A stretch of DNA of 43,090 nt from Microvirga arabica (GCF_016811235.1 NZ_JAFBID010000055.1:1-43090), one strand, 5' to 3'. Numbered from the stretch's first letter, positions 8,424-17,885 are shown. Notes: generated by a model from the sequence alone, not told the origin. Numbers and translations are program-made.

Positions 8424-8864
8424 CCTAAGGTTGGCATCGTTGCCCCAGCGGAAGTTACGCATTCTGCACCGGAGATTCAGTCTCTTTTACCCTGCATGTA
8501 ATCCGGAGGGCTGCCGGACGGCCTGCTAACCTCCATGGCTTGCACTCTGTAAATTGGCACCGAGTATGGACCCTTGAGCCGACTGCCGTTACGCACATGC
8601 CATTGCTAGCGAGTTCGTAGAATCGGCAGGGTCATCACCGGCGCCGATCATGACCCCACCAGAGTTCCATTTTGTGTTGCTAAACTCAGGCGTTGCACTC
8701 CCATTAAGAGGGGTCAAAGCTTCGGTGCTGAGTCATGCAGGCCTCTCAATATAGAGTGAATGTAGATGAGGAAGTCACTCTGAAGGCACTTATATTACAG
8801 CGGATTACCTAGTCGAGATTGGCAGTACGACTATCGGCTAAGAGGTTCGCAACGGTATACTTGG
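8424..8864. other. Intergenic stretch before the glycine riboswitch promoter
   Basis: About 440 bases without a supported gene. The only structure noted is an inverted repeat AGAGTGA (8753-8759) / TCACTCT (8775-8781) with a 15-base spacer, of unknown meaning. The sequence is lower in GC than its surroundings. Confidence 0.45.
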
Positions 8865-8892
8865 TTGACACCCTTCGACTGACGTATGTAAT
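8865..8892 (+). promoter_or_regulatory. Sigma-70-type promoter for the riboswitch-dadA unit
   Basis: A perfect -35 TTGACA (8865-8870), a 16-base spacer and a -10 TGTAAT (8887-8892). The predicted start near 8899 falls just before the first aptamer stem at 8903, which is the position expected for a riboswitch leader. Confidence 0.65.
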
Positions 8893-8902
8893 CACTTCCG
8901 CA

Positions 8903-9089
8903 GCGGGAGAGATCGTGCCGGCGCTTGATCCGGACGACGCCGACGGAGCAACCACCCCGGAAACTCTCAGGCAAACGGACCGCTGTGGTATTGGAACTCT
9001 GAAAAGCAGGACGGTTGTCCTGCGCCGATGGTGAAAGTCCCGCTCAATCCATGGGCTGGATGAAGCTCTCAGGCCAATGACAGAGGGGG
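8903..9089 (+). promoter_or_regulatory. Tandem glycine riboswitch (gcvT motif)
   Basis: Two aptamers in series. Aptamer 1 runs from GCGGGAGAGA through GCCGACGGAGCAACC and CCCCGGAAACTCTCAGGCA to GGACCGC. Aptamer 2 follows ACTCTGAAAAGC, with CCGATGGTGAAAG, GAAGCTCTCAGGCCAATGAC and AGAGGG. These are the conserved blocks of the glycine riboswitch, usually an ON switch that lets glycine-consuming genes be made when glycine is abundant. The dadA-like gene starts 37 bases after the last block, so control by ribosome-site exposure or early termination is possible. Confidence 0.93.
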
Positions 9090-9125
9090 TGCTTGAAGAC
9101 CCGCAGGGCGCGGGCAGGAGCACCT

Positions 9126-10382
9126 ATGACCATCGACAACCTTCAGGTCGCCGTGATCGGCGCTGGCATCACTGGCATCACCACCGCATACAACCTTGCA
9201 AAACGCGGATACGCAGTCACCGTTTTCGACCGCCATCCCTACGCGGCGATGGAGACCTCCTTTGCCAATGGCGGCCAGCTCTCGGCCTCGAATGCCGAGG
9301 TCTGGAATAGCTGGGGCACCGTGCTCAAAGGCATCAAGTGGATGATGACGCCTGGCGCTCCGCTCCTGGTCAATCCAACGCCATCCTGGCACAAGCTGTC
9401 GTGGATGGCCCAGTTCGTTGCAGCCATCCCGAAGTACGAAGAGAATACGCTTACGACCGTCCGGCTCGCCATGGAGGCGCGGCAGCACTTGAAGCGCATA
9501 GCTCAGGACGAGGGGATCGACTTCGACTGTGAGGAGCGCGGTATCCTGCATTTCTACCACAGCAAGGCTGAGTTCGAGGCTGCTGCACGGGTATCGGCGC
9601 TGCTCAAGAGGGGTGGGTTGGAGCGACGAGCGGTCACGCCAGAGGAAATGCGCGCGATCGAACCTGCTCTGCAGGGAGAGTTTTACGGCGGCTTCTATAC
9701 GGAGTCTGATTTTACGGGTGACATCCACAAGTTCACCCACGGTCTCGCCCGAGCCTGCGATCGTTTGGGCGTGACGATGCGCCTTGCAACCGATGTCCTC
9801 GGGATCGCTCGTAATGCCAGTGACCGTTTGCGGGTGACCTCCAGGTCGGATGAGGCGCCAAGCGAGGGGCATGCAAGCAGCGACGAGTTCGACCGGGTCG
9901 TCATCTGTGGCGGTGTCGCCTCGCGCAGGATCGCGAGCCAACTCGGTGACAGGGTCAACGTCTATCCGGTCAAGGGATATTCAATCACCGTCAACCTGTC
10001 CGAGAACTCCGACCAACGCGCGGCACCGTGGACGAGCTTGCTCGACGACCGCGCCAAGATCGTGACGAGCCGGCTTGGCGCGGGACGCTTCCGGGTGGCG
10101 GGGACGGCTGAGTTCAATGGCACGAACAGGGATATTCGGGCAGAGCGCATTGATCCGCTCATCCGATGGTGCCGAAAACACTTTCCCGGCATGAGCACGC
10201 GCCAAGCTGTGCCGTGGGCGGGCTTGCGACCGATGATGCCCGATATGCTGCCACGGGTCATGCGAGGGCGCGATCCTCGGGTATTCTACAATACCGGGCA
10301 TGGACATCTGGGGTGGACCCTGTCAGCCGCAACTGCCGATGCCGTCGCGGCGCTTGTTGCCGCAAAATCCAATCTGAATTGA
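9126..10382 (+). CDS. dadA: FAD-dependent D-amino-acid dehydrogenase (DadA family)
   Basis: ATG 9126 follows CAGGAG at 5 bases; 418 residues, the usual length for DadA small subunits (about 415-435). The N-terminal Rossmann motif VAVIGAGITGITTAYNLAKRG (GxGxxG) binds FAD, followed by FANGGQLSASNAEVWN as in DadA. The C-terminal WAGLRPMMPDMLP and GHGHLGWTLSAATADAV complete the DAO fold. The enzyme oxidises an amino acid to the keto acid and ammonia, passing electrons to the membrane chain. The tandem glycine riboswitch in front suggests that glycine or a related small amino acid (sarcosine, D-alanine) is the physiological substrate; this is inferred. Confidence 0.9.
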   Translation: MTIDNLQVAVIGAGITGITTAYNLAKRGYAVTVFDRHPYAAMETSFANGGQLSASNAEVWNSWGTVLKGIKWMMTPGAPLLVNPTPSWHKLSWMAQFVAAIPKYEENTLTTVRLAMEARQHLKRIAQDEGIDFDCEERGILHFYHSKAEFEAAARVSALLKRGGLERRAVTPEEMRAIEPALQGEFYGGFYTESDFTGDIHKFTHGLARACDRLGVTMRLATDVLGIARNASDRLRVTSRSDEAPSEGHASSDEFDRVVICGGVASRRIASQLGDRVNVYPVKGYSITVNLSENSDQRAAPWTSLLDDRAKIVTSRLGAGRFRVAGTAEFNGTNRDIRAERIDPLIRWCRKHFPGMSTRQAVPWAGLRPMMPDMLPRVMRGRDPRVFYNTGHGHLGWTLSAATADAVAALVAAKSNLN

Positions 10383-10634
10383 TTGGTGACGAGACATGAG
10401 CCCTCAGTGAAACGCGCACTCGTCTAATGTGCTGTCGCCCGTTGACGCCGTGTTGCACGGATAGCAACCAGGCAGCTGGAGCGGAATGACATACGACGCC
10501 TGTGCCCTCTTGATCCTGGATGGGCACAGTACCGCTCAAGTCCACTGCCGCTCTCGCCTGACATAATCCAGAACAGCCACAAGTGGTCTTGCCGCCTGTC
10601 TAAAGGCTCGACCTGTTCCCACGTTCTATCGCCC

Positions 10635-11477
10635 TCAGATCACTCCGAGGGCGCGCATGGCCTCGGCCACGCGCATGAAGCCTGCAATGTTGGCGCCCAG
10701 CACGTAGTCGCCGGGTGAGCCGTATTCCTCAGTGGTGTCGGCACAGCGATCGTAGATGTCGCGCATGATCGTGGCCAGCCGCTCCTCGGTCTGCTCAAAC
10801 GTCCAGCTGTCACGCGAGGCGTTCTGCTGCATCTCCAGCGCCGATGTCGCCACACCGCCTGCATTCGCGGCCTTACCCGGGGCAAACAGCACGCCGGCCT
10901 CCTGGAAGAGGCGCACCGCCTCCCGCGTGGAGGGCATGTTTGCGCCTTCGCCTAACGCGATCACCCCGTTTTCGACCAGCGTCTTGGCATCCTTGCCGGT
11001 CAGCTCGTTCTGTGTCGCCGACGGCATGGCCACGTTGCAGGGCATGTCCCAGATCGAGCCGCCCTCGATGTAGTGCGAGCCTGTATCCTTGAGCCGGGCA
11101 TACTCGGCAATCCGCTCGCGGCGAACCTCCTTGATCTCCTTGACCAGATCGAGGTCGATGCCGGTCTCATCCACCACGTAGCCGCTCGAATCCGAGCAGA
11201 CCACGATCGTGCCGCCGGATGCGATGATCTTCTCCATCGTGTAGATCGCCACGTTGCCCGAGCCGGACACGACCGCGCGCTTGCCGTCGAAGCTGGTGCC
11301 CTTCGTCGCTAGCATCCGCTCGATAAGGGCATCGTCGGCATAGTCGGGGTGTTTGGCGATGACACGGCTCAGGCTCTCCAGCACCTCGTGCATCGCCTGG
11401 TGGAACTCGGCTTCGCCCGCGTTGCGGCGCATGACCTCAGCAAGGATGGGCTCAAGCTTTTCGTCGGTCCTGGTCAC
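10635..11477 (-). pseudogene. gdhA: NADP-type glutamate dehydrogenase with catalytic domain deleted
   Basis: The frame (281 codons from GTG 11477; open upstream to TTG 11507) joins the N-terminal helix of GdhA (EKLEPILAEVMRRNAGEAEF, then DDALIERM) directly to the C-terminal coenzyme domain (LATKGTSFDGKRAVVSGSGNVAIYTMEKI, through GEGANMPSTREAVRLF and PGKAANAGGVATSALEMQQN). About 170-180 residues are missing compared with the usual 447, including the KGGLRFHP and GGGKGG glutamate-binding and catalytic lysine motifs. The deletion is in frame and the rest is well conserved. It cannot be an active dehydrogenase. Whether it is translated is unknown. Confidence 0.88.
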
Positions 11478-11844
11478 AATGGAACTCTCGGTAGGTGGGC
11501 AGGTCAATTATGAGTCTGACGTCTTGCCAAGGCTTCAGAAGGATCATCACCTTCGGTGAGGAACGGCGTTTCAAGGCGAGATCCCTCGCGAAAGGCATTA
11601 CTCAAAACGGCGGCAGTTTGAAATTTCATGTCGTCAGCCATCCCTGTATGCAACGCATGGATGAAGCTCAGCTGATGAGGAGGGCAGGCTCCGCGGAGCT
11701 CGAAGCTTGGTTTGACTTGGGTTTACGACGGAGATGCCGCCGGAAGTCCGTGCTCTCCCAGGCCCGAAGACGGTGCCATGCTCGGCCCTTCGACGGTGGG
11801 TTCAATCCGATAGGTCGAGATCGCGATACCATGGAGGGACGGGA
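11478..11844. other. Non-coding stretch upstream of the gdhA remnant
   Basis: No supported gene. It contains the gdhA upstream region and unassignable sequence up to the LysR fragment. No terminator or repeat was recognised. Confidence 0.4.
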
Positions 11845-12099
11845 CCAAGCCGTTGCACCAGGGAAATCGATGAAGGCCCGTACCTTGGCCGGAGGGCGGC
11901 GGTTGCTGGCGTAGACGGCGAACACCCCGGGCAGCTCCATCGGCGGCTGATCCAAAGTCAGCGCGACGAGCCGACCCGCACGGATGTCGTCGCCGAGCAG
12001 AAACGTCGGTTCGTAGACCAGGCCTTGGCCCGCCAGGGCTGCAGCGACCAAGGCGTCGCCGTTGCTGGCCTGGAAGTTGCCCCTGATTGGAACGGTGAC
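11845..12099 (-). pseudogene. Fragment of a LysR-family regulator (C-terminal ligand domain)
   Basis: About 85 residues read VTVPIRGNFQASNGDALV, then ALAGQGLVYEPTFLLGDDIRAG and VFAVYASNRRPPAKVRAF, the end of the substrate-binding domain of LysR regulators (ASNGDAL--AALAG-G--Y-PTF). The surrounding frame (11668-12264) carries unrelated sequence on both sides and no DNA-binding domain. It is a remnant. Confidence 0.75.
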
Positions 12100-12312
12100 T
12101 GAGCCAAGCGCTGGGCCAGCACGCCGGTGGGCTCTCTCGAGCGGGCGATCTCCTGGCGCACGGCTGGGGTGGTGCGGGCTTGCGGATGAAGGGAGAGCAT
12201 CACGTCCTCCTACGGCGAGGAGCTCGCCGCCGCAGGCCGTCAAAGCGCCAAGTATACTCCTCAATTGCGCAACGTACCCGGTCCCAACAATGTTCCGCTA
12301 CCGAACAGCTAG

Positions 12313-12660
12313 GTTCGTCCAGCCGTGTACGCAGACATCCGGAACAATATGAGCATCGCCCAGGATGAGATCTTCGGACCGGTTCTGTCCATCTTACCCT
12401 ACAGAGATGAAGAGGATGCAATCCGGATCGCCAACGACACGGTCTATGGGCTGTCCAGCTATGTGACCTCGGGTAATCTCGAGCGGGCCCGCCAGGTGGC
12501 ACGCCGCATTCGGGCCAACATGGTTCATCTGAATGGGTCTCGCGGCGATATCGCAGCACCATTCGGTGGCTATAAGCAATCCGGCAATGGGCGTGAGTGG
12601 GGCCCATTCGGCTTTGGGGAGTTTCTTGAAACCAAGGCTATGTTTGGTTACTTGGCGTGA
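12313..12660 (+). pseudogene. Aldehyde dehydrogenase, C-terminal fragment
   Basis: The frame after a TAG at 12310 reads VRPAVYADIRNNMSIAQDEI, then FGPVLSILPY, GLSSYVTS, and ends with APFGGYKQSGNGREWG and GEFLETKAMFGY. This is the last roughly 115 residues of a 480-residue NAD-dependent aldehyde dehydrogenase. The catalytic cysteine and glutamate and the coenzyme domain are absent. A GTG at 12325 could start translation, but the product would lack the active site. It lies head-on to the LysR fragment. Confidence 0.85.
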
Positions 12661-12778
12661 ATGACGGCATGGTCAAACTGGCTCGTGCCAAACATGCTGA
12701 AGCAAGCGCGTTCATATGACAGAATCAGGCAGTGAGCGCGGCGGCAGGACCGCAGGCTTGTCACCGCGGTAGAGTTCG

Positions 12779-13951
12779 CTACTCCTCGACAGAAACCGAC
12801 CGCCCATCCCATTTTAAGAGGAAGACATCTCTTCTTGCGTTGCCGGCATTATCTTCACCCCCGACGATGAGGATGCCTTTAGGCATGCTAAAGGAGGCTC
12901 CATAGGCGAGACCTGCAGGAAGCTCGCCCACCTGCATCCAATTGCCATCTTTCAAAGAGTAGACATGCGTACGCCAAGCCTTGCTCAGGCCCTCATGTGC
13001 GAACCAGTGGCCGGCCTCTGCACGGGCGCGAGCACCTTTGAAGTTTGCACCGCCAGCGACCAGCACGGTGTCTCCGACCGAGCCGGCATAGGCGCCTGCC
13101 ACTCCTTCCTGGAGAACGTCACCGGCAGGTTTCGGCAAGTCCGCAAGCTGCCGCCACTCAACTCTACCGCCCACAAAGGTAATGGATTTAACATTAGGGG
13201 TGCGTAGTCCCGGCTTGATCTCACCGCTTATGATAAAAAATGTGTTCTGATCAATCGATACCACGGCTGCATCGCAGTTCGGCAGGAAAGGGCTTTCACC
13301 CAGTTCTCTCCAGTGCTTTGCTGCGGGATCAAAGGCCAGAATTTTACCGTTCCAGCGGTAGTCCTTTGGCTCCATGGACATGTACGAAGTGACTAGCTTC
13401 GCGAAGTCTGCCGGAAACTTTTCCTTGTCGATGGCACTCACATCGGACAGGTATTTGTCGAAGAGCTCCTTGTTGTATCCGCCAACAACTGCGATCCGGC
13501 CATCGGGAAGACTGATGGCCTTGGCACCTGAAAGGCCAACTGGCGTGGTTGTGTCTAGGCTCTGCCAGCTATCACTGGCAGGGTCGTAGCTGTAGATCGT
13601 GTTGAAGATGATGGGCGACTTGGCATCCAATGCCGGCTTGCCGTTACCGCTGAAGACGAAAATCTGCCCGTTTGACGTCGCAACGGCCGCGCCGTTCGTC
13701 GCCGGTCCCGGGAACGGGGATCGCGTGACCCAACCCTTTTCCCGCTCCTTGAGATCAAGCGAGTAGAAGGCGGTTCCCGCCGAACCTAAGCCAACATAGA
13801 TCGTGTCGCCGACGCGAGCGGACACTCCATTCTTCACTCCAACCGGCAGGTCTGGCCAAGCGGGTTCAGCCGCGGCAATGTTTAAGGACAGTCCGATCGC
13901 GGCGACGCTTCCAACAAACGCCTTTGTCATTTGCTTGATAGTCATGGGCAC
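12779..13951 (-). CDS. nanM: N-acetylneuraminate epimerase (sialic acid mutarotase)
   Basis: 390 residues with a signal peptide (AFVGSVAAIGLSLNIAAAEP) and a six-bladed Kelch beta-propeller. Passages such as IYVGLGSAGTAFYSLDL, ISGEIKPGLRTPNV, VLVAGGANFKGARARAE and AHEGLSKAW follow E. coli NanM closely (368 residues). NanM speeds the alpha-to-beta conversion of free Neu5Ac in the periplasm so the transporter can take it up. It is the last gene of the leftward nan operon, 126 bases after the second ATPase gene, so it may have its own promoter or be read through. Confidence 0.92.
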   Translation of the reverse strand: MPMTIKQMTKAFVGSVAAIGLSLNIAAAEPAWPDLPVGVKNGVSARVGDTIYVGLGSAGTAFYSLDLKEREKGWVTRSPFPGPATNGAAVATSNGQIFVFSGNGKPALDAKSPIIFNTIYSYDPASDSWQSLDTTTPVGLSGAKAISLPDGRIAVVGGYNKELFDKYLSDVSAIDKEKFPADFAKLVTSYMSMEPKDYRWNGKILAFDPAAKHWRELGESPFLPNCDAAVVSIDQNTFFIISGEIKPGLRTPNVKSITFVGGRVEWRQLADLPKPAGDVLQEGVAGAYAGSVGDTVLVAGGANFKGARARAEAGHWFAHEGLSKAWRTHVYSLKDGNWMQVGELPAGLAYGASFSMPKGILIVGGEDNAGNARRDVFLLKWDGRSVSVEE

Positions 13952-14077
13952 TCCTCCTGATCCTTGATGGGTTTGTCTAGTTCACCCGCTGGCGCCGCGT
14001 GCCTGCTCAGGAAATGCTGCTGCAAAGTCCTGCAAGATTGGCGTCCTTGTTCATGTTTTCTTCGGGGGACAACCTCC

Positions 14078-15064
14078 CTATCCGCTCACGTCGTGCCGGA
14101 TACACGCTTTGAAGTGTCCGGGCGAGACCTCTTCGAGCGGAGGCACCACCCTCGCGCACTGCTCAGCCGCATGCGGACAGCGCGTCCGGAAAACACATCC
14201 TGAAGGTGGGTTTGCTGGGCTTGGAATATCACCCTTCAGGATCTGCCGGGTGCGGGACTTGGCAGGATCCGGAGACGGGATCGCAGAGAGCAACGCGCGC
14301 GTATAAGGGTGCCGTGGATCGGCATAGAGCGCTTCGCTCGAAGCGATCTCCATGATACGCCCGAGATAGAGCACGATAACGGTGTCGCAGATGTACTCGA
14401 CGACCGCCAGGTCGTGCGAGATGAAGAGCATCGTCAGTCCAAGGCGGATCTGCAGGTCGCGCAGCAGGTTAACGATCTGGGCCTGGATCGAGACGTCGAG
14501 CGCCGAGACAGGCTCGTCAGCCACGATCAACTGCGGCTCGAGCGCCAAGGCTCGCGCGATCCCAATGCGCTGGCGCTGCCCGCCCGAGAACTCATGCGCA
14601 TAACGGTCGAAGGCATCAGCCGGTAGGTCGACGGCGGCCAGTGCCGCCTTGGCCCGCTGGGTTCGCTCCTGGCGCGTCCCCGCACGCTGGATCTCAAGCC
14701 CCTCCGTTAGGATCTGACCGATTGTCATGCGTGGCGAGAGGCTCGCGAAGGGATCCTGAAAGATGTACTGCATGCTCTTGCGTTGCCGGCGCATCTCGGC
14801 GGCAGAGAGCTTCGTGAGGTCGGTGCCGTTGAAGCGCACCTCGCCGGATGTTGGCTCGATCAGGCGCAGCACAGACCGCCCGATCGTGGTCTTACCGCTG
14901 CCTGACTCGCCTACGAGGCCGACGACTTTGCCGCGTGGCACATTGAAGGAGACATCCTCAAGCGCGCGCACGACCGACCCGCGCGAAAACCCTGCCGGCT
15001 TGAAATGCTTGGTCAACCCTCTGACCGAGAGCAGCGGTTCCTCCATCCCTAGATCTCCTGCCAT
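14078..15064 (-). CDS. ABC transporter ATP-binding protein, DppF/OppF type
   Basis: 328 residues. Walker A GESGSGKTTIG, signature SGGQRQRIGIARALA, Walker B LIVADEPVSALD, switch histidine in LFISHDLAVV, and the C-terminal oligopeptide-transporter motif FRTRCPHAAEQC. It is one of the two ATPases of a peptide/opine/nickel-family importer. It overlaps the end of the preceding ATPase gene by 16 bases. The neighbours nanA and nanM indicate that the importer carries sialic acid, like H. ducreyi SatABCD, rather than peptides. Confidence 0.9.
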   Translation of the reverse strand: MAGDLGMEEPLLSVRGLTKHFKPAGFSRGSVVRALEDVSFNVPRGKVVGLVGESGSGKTTIGRSVLRLIEPTSGEVRFNGTDLTKLSAAEMRRQRKSMQYIFQDPFASLSPRMTIGQILTEGLEIQRAGTRQERTQRAKAALAAVDLPADAFDRYAHEFSGGQRQRIGIARALALEPQLIVADEPVSALDVSIQAQIVNLLRDLQIRLGLTMLFISHDLAVVEYICDTVIVLYLGRIMEIASSEALYADPRHPYTRALLSAIPSPDPAKSRTRQILKGDIPSPANPPSGCVFRTRCPHAAEQCARVVPPLEEVSPGHFKACIRHDVSG

Positions 15065-16059
15065 CTGATGCAGCGGCTCTTCTGACCATTGCCGGTTTCA
15101 TACAAGGACGGAACGTCCGCCCGGCATGCGTCGATCGCAAAGGGGCAACGGGGAGCAAACGAGCAGCCTTGCGGGAGCTGAACGAGGCTCGGCACGGAGC
15201 CTGCGATCGTCGGAAGCGGGATCCCCTTCCGCTTCAGTTCAGTCGCCTCTCCCAGCTTTGGAACCGAGCGCATCAGCCCGATCGTATAAGGGTGGCGCGG
15301 ACGGGCGAATACGTCCGCGACGGTGCCAGTCTCGACGACCCGGCCGGCATACATCACAGCCACCCGGTTGGCGATCTCCGCCACAACGCCTAGGTTATGC
15401 GTGACGAACAGGACGGCCATGCCCCGCTCCGCCTGCAGCTTCTGCAGGAGGTCGAGGATCTGGGCTTGGATCGTCACGTCGAGCGCGGTGGTCGGCTCAT
15501 CGGCAATCAGAAGGACCGGATCACAGGCAAGCGCCATCGCGATTGTGGCACGCTGGCGCATGCCGCCTGAGAGTTCGTGCGGATATTGCTTGGCGCGCCG
15601 CTCGGGATCGGGGATGCCGACATCAGCCAAGAGTTTGATCGCGGCAGCCGCCGCATCCTTGTGGCTACGACCGAGATGGATGCGCATGGGCTCGGCGATC
15701 TGCTCGCCGATGGTATAGACCGGGTTGAGACTCGTCATGGGCTCCTGGAAGACCATGGCGATGTCATTGCCTCTGATCTGCCGCATACCCTCGGTATCGA
15801 GCTTGGTCAGGTCCTGCGCCTGCCCCGCTTTGCCCCGGAACAGGATGCTGCCCTCAGCCACCTGCCCCACTCCTCTGGGTAGAAGGCCCATGACTGAGAG
15901 GCTGGTGACGGACTTGCCCGATCCAGACTCGCCGACCAGGGCCAGGGTTTCGCCTGGCGCGATCGTCAGGTTCAGATCCTGCACGGCCGCAACTTCGCGC
16001 CCGCCGATGCGGAACACCATTTTGAGGCCTGAGATATCCAAGATCGGGGTGGCGTGCAT
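15049..16059 (-). CDS. ABC transporter ATP-binding protein, DppD/OppD type
   Basis: The frame opens at 16368 but the family start is ATG 16059 (MHATPILDISGLKMVF), giving 336 residues; the longer version would overlap nanA and adds unrelated residues. Walker A GESGSGKSVTS, signature SGGMRQRATIAMALA, Walker B LLIADEPTTALD, and the C-terminal CSFAPRCPFAIDAC motif. It pairs with the next ATPase to energise the sialic acid importer. It starts 4 bases after the nanA stop codon, so translation is probably coupled. Confidence 0.9.
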   Translation of the reverse strand: MHATPILDISGLKMVFRIGGREVAAVQDLNLTIAPGETLALVGESGSGKSVTSLSVMGLLPRGVGQVAEGSILFRGKAGQAQDLTKLDTEGMRQIRGNDIAMVFQEPMTSLNPVYTIGEQIAEPMRIHLGRSHKDAAAAAIKLLADVGIPDPERRAKQYPHELSGGMRQRATIAMALACDPVLLIADEPTTALDVTIQAQILDLLQKLQAERGMAVLFVTHNLGVVAEIANRVAVMYAGRVVETGTVADVFARPRHPYTIGLMRSVPKLGEATELKRKGIPLPTIAGSVPSLVQLPQGCSFAPRCPFAIDACRADVPSLYETGNGQKSRCIRWQEI

Positions 16060-16063
16060 GACT

Positions 16064-16981
16064 TCAGCTCGCGAGTCCAGCGGCACGGACGATCTCTTCG
16101 ACTTTCGCAGCCTCCTCGGCGTTGAGTGACCGCTGAGGCCGGGCCATCGTGTTGGAGGCAATGACACCAAGAGTGCGCATGGCTGTCTTGAAGGCGCCAA
16201 CACCCGCCGAGCCCGCGCTGGTGCGGGGAAGCGAAACCCAGACCATTTCAAAGAGCCGGCATAGGCGCTCCTGTTCCTTGCGGGCGGCCTCCCATTCTCC
16301 CGCTTGAGCATGGTCCCATAGCCGCACGTACCCGTGCGGGTCCACGTTGGCGAGACCCGGGACGACACCGTGCGCGCCTATCTGGAGGGCGTTGTCGACC
16401 ACGATCTCGGAGCCTGTCATGAGGAAGACGTCAGGCTTGTCCATGAGATCGAGCAGGCAGAAGCGGAAATTTCCATCGTCGCCGCTCGAGTCCTTGAGCC
16501 CAGCGATAGTGCCCTCGCGAGCCAGTGCCACCGTTGTCTTGCGCTCCAGCTTGGTGTGAACGCAGACCGGAATATCATAGGCAATCACGGGGATCTCAAG
16601 CGCCTCGCGCACATAGCGGAAATGGTCCACAACCTCCGGCTGGCTCGTACGAGTATAGAAAGGAGCCGTGACAACAACGGCATCGACTCCGATCGACTGC
16701 GCCGTTCTGGCGTGACCAATGACCCGGTCGGTCGTCGGATCAATGACGCCGGCCAAAACCGGCAGGCGTCCGTTCACCACTTTCACGGTGTGTTCGAGGA
16801 TCTGACGCCGGGTTGCCTCGTCGTGGAAGATCACCTCACTCGTCGAGCCGAGCACAAAGAGGCCATGCACGCCACCCGCGATGAGATGTTCGAGAACCTT
16901 GGTATAGGACGGATAATCGACCTCAAAGTTCTCGGTCAGGGGAGTGACAACTGGGGGAACGACGCCGCGGAAATTGGTCAT
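16064..16981 (-). CDS. nanA: N-acetylneuraminate lyase (DapA family)
   Basis: The start is ATG 16981 (MTNFRGVVPPVVTPLTENFE); 305 residues, normal for the family. A TIM barrel with GSTSE near residue 45, the Schiff-base lysine K163 in GLKDSSGD and the catalytic tyrosine Y135 in VIAYDIPV. The DapA family includes dihydrodipicolinate synthase and other aldolases; the surrounding nanM, nanE-nanK and nagA genes favour the sialic acid aldolase reaction, Neu5Ac to ManNAc plus pyruvate, in the cytosol. It lies between the permease and ATPase genes of the importer, which ties transport to catabolism. Confidence 0.85.
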   Translation of the reverse strand: MTNFRGVVPPVVTPLTENFEVDYPSYTKVLEHLIAGGVHGLFVLGSTSEVIFHDEATRRQILEHTVKVVNGRLPVLAGVIDPTTDRVIGHARTAQSIGVDAVVVTAPFYTRTSQPEVVDHFRYVREALEIPVIAYDIPVCVHTKLERKTTVALAREGTIAGLKDSSGDDGNFRFCLLDLMDKPDVFLMTGSEIVVDNALQIGAHGVVPGLANVDPHGYVRLWDHAQAGEWEAARKEQERLCRLFEMVWVSLPRTSAGSAGVGAFKTAMRTLGVIASNTMARPQRSLNAEEAAKVEEIVRAAGLAS

Positions 16982-17001
16982 AGTGAACCTTTGTTGCTTG
17001 G

Positions 17002-17883
17002 TTATTGAAGATCGGAGCGGGGATCGAAGGCGTCGCGCAGGCCGTCGCCAACGAAATTGATCGCCAGCACCGTGATGACGAGCGCCACGCCGGGAAACAT
17101 CCACTGCCAGACATACTGCTCAAGGACGCTGGTCGAGCGCGCTGCGTTCAGCATGTTGCCCCAACTGGCCTCCGGGGGAGCAATCCCGAGTCCAAGGAAG
17201 GACAGGCCGGCCTCGAGCAGGATGGCATTGGCGATCTGCAGCGTTGCGTAGACCACGAGGATGTCGATGCAGTTCGGGAGGCCGTGGCGGAACAGCAGGT
17301 GCCCCAACCCGGCTCCCATGCCACGAGCGGCGACCACGAAGTCACGCTCACGCAACTCAAGAAGGCGGGCGCGGACCATGCGTGACAGCACGGGCCAGGA
17401 CAGCAGCGAGATCACGGCGATCGTAGGCACAATACCCGTGCCGACAATTGAGGCGAGCACAAGCAGCAGGATGACCGGTGGAAGCGTCATGGCGAGATCT
17501 ACGAGACGCATGATGGCGCCATCTGCCAAGCGGCCGCTGAAGGCCGACAAGGCACCCACAAGGAAGCCGATCACCAGGGAAACTCCGACTGATGTGACAG
17601 CAACGAGGAGTGAGATACGGCCACCCTGCATCAGACGCGCGAAGACGTCGCGCCCGACACCATCGGTTCCGAACCAGTGGCTGGCGCTGGGGCCCTTGTT
17701 GAGGGCCCGCAGATCAATCTGGTTGGGCGTATACATCCACCAGAGCGGATAGGTCAGGATCGCAATGAGAATGGCAGCGAGAACGACAAGTCCCGCCAAC
17801 GCGAGTCGGTTGGTGATAAACCGACCGAGGGCCCGGGCTGTCGGCCCTTTGCTGGATACAGGGATAGCAGCTGCAGCGCTCAT
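17002..17883 (-). CDS. ABC transporter permease, DppC type
   Basis: 293 residues with about six membrane segments, an N-terminal OppC-like first helix (LALAGLVVLAAILIAILTYP) and the EAA loop LLELRERDFVVAARGMGAG that contacts the ATPases. The motif HWFGTDGVGRDVFARLMQGGR is standard for DppC/OppC. It is the inner-membrane half of the sialic acid importer. It starts 2 bases after the DppB-type stop, in the same operon. Confidence 0.9.
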   Translation of the reverse strand: MSAAAAIPVSSKGPTARALGRFITNRLALAGLVVLAAILIAILTYPLWWMYTPNQIDLRALNKGPSASHWFGTDGVGRDVFARLMQGGRISLLVAVTSVGVSLVIGFLVGALSAFSGRLADGAIMRLVDLAMTLPPVILLLVLASIVGTGIVPTIAVISLLSWPVLSRMVRARLLELRERDFVVAARGMGAGLGHLLFRHGLPNCIDILVVYATLQIANAILLEAGLSFLGLGIAPPEASWGNMLNAARSTSVLEQYVWQWMFPGVALVITVLAINFVGDGLRDAFDPRSDLQ

Positions 17884-17885
17884 TA

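Noticed and set aside
16060..16368. N-terminal extension of the DppD-type ATPase
   Set aside because: The added 103 residues are Arg/Pro-rich, read antiparallel to nothing known, overlap nanA in the same direction and are absent in the family.
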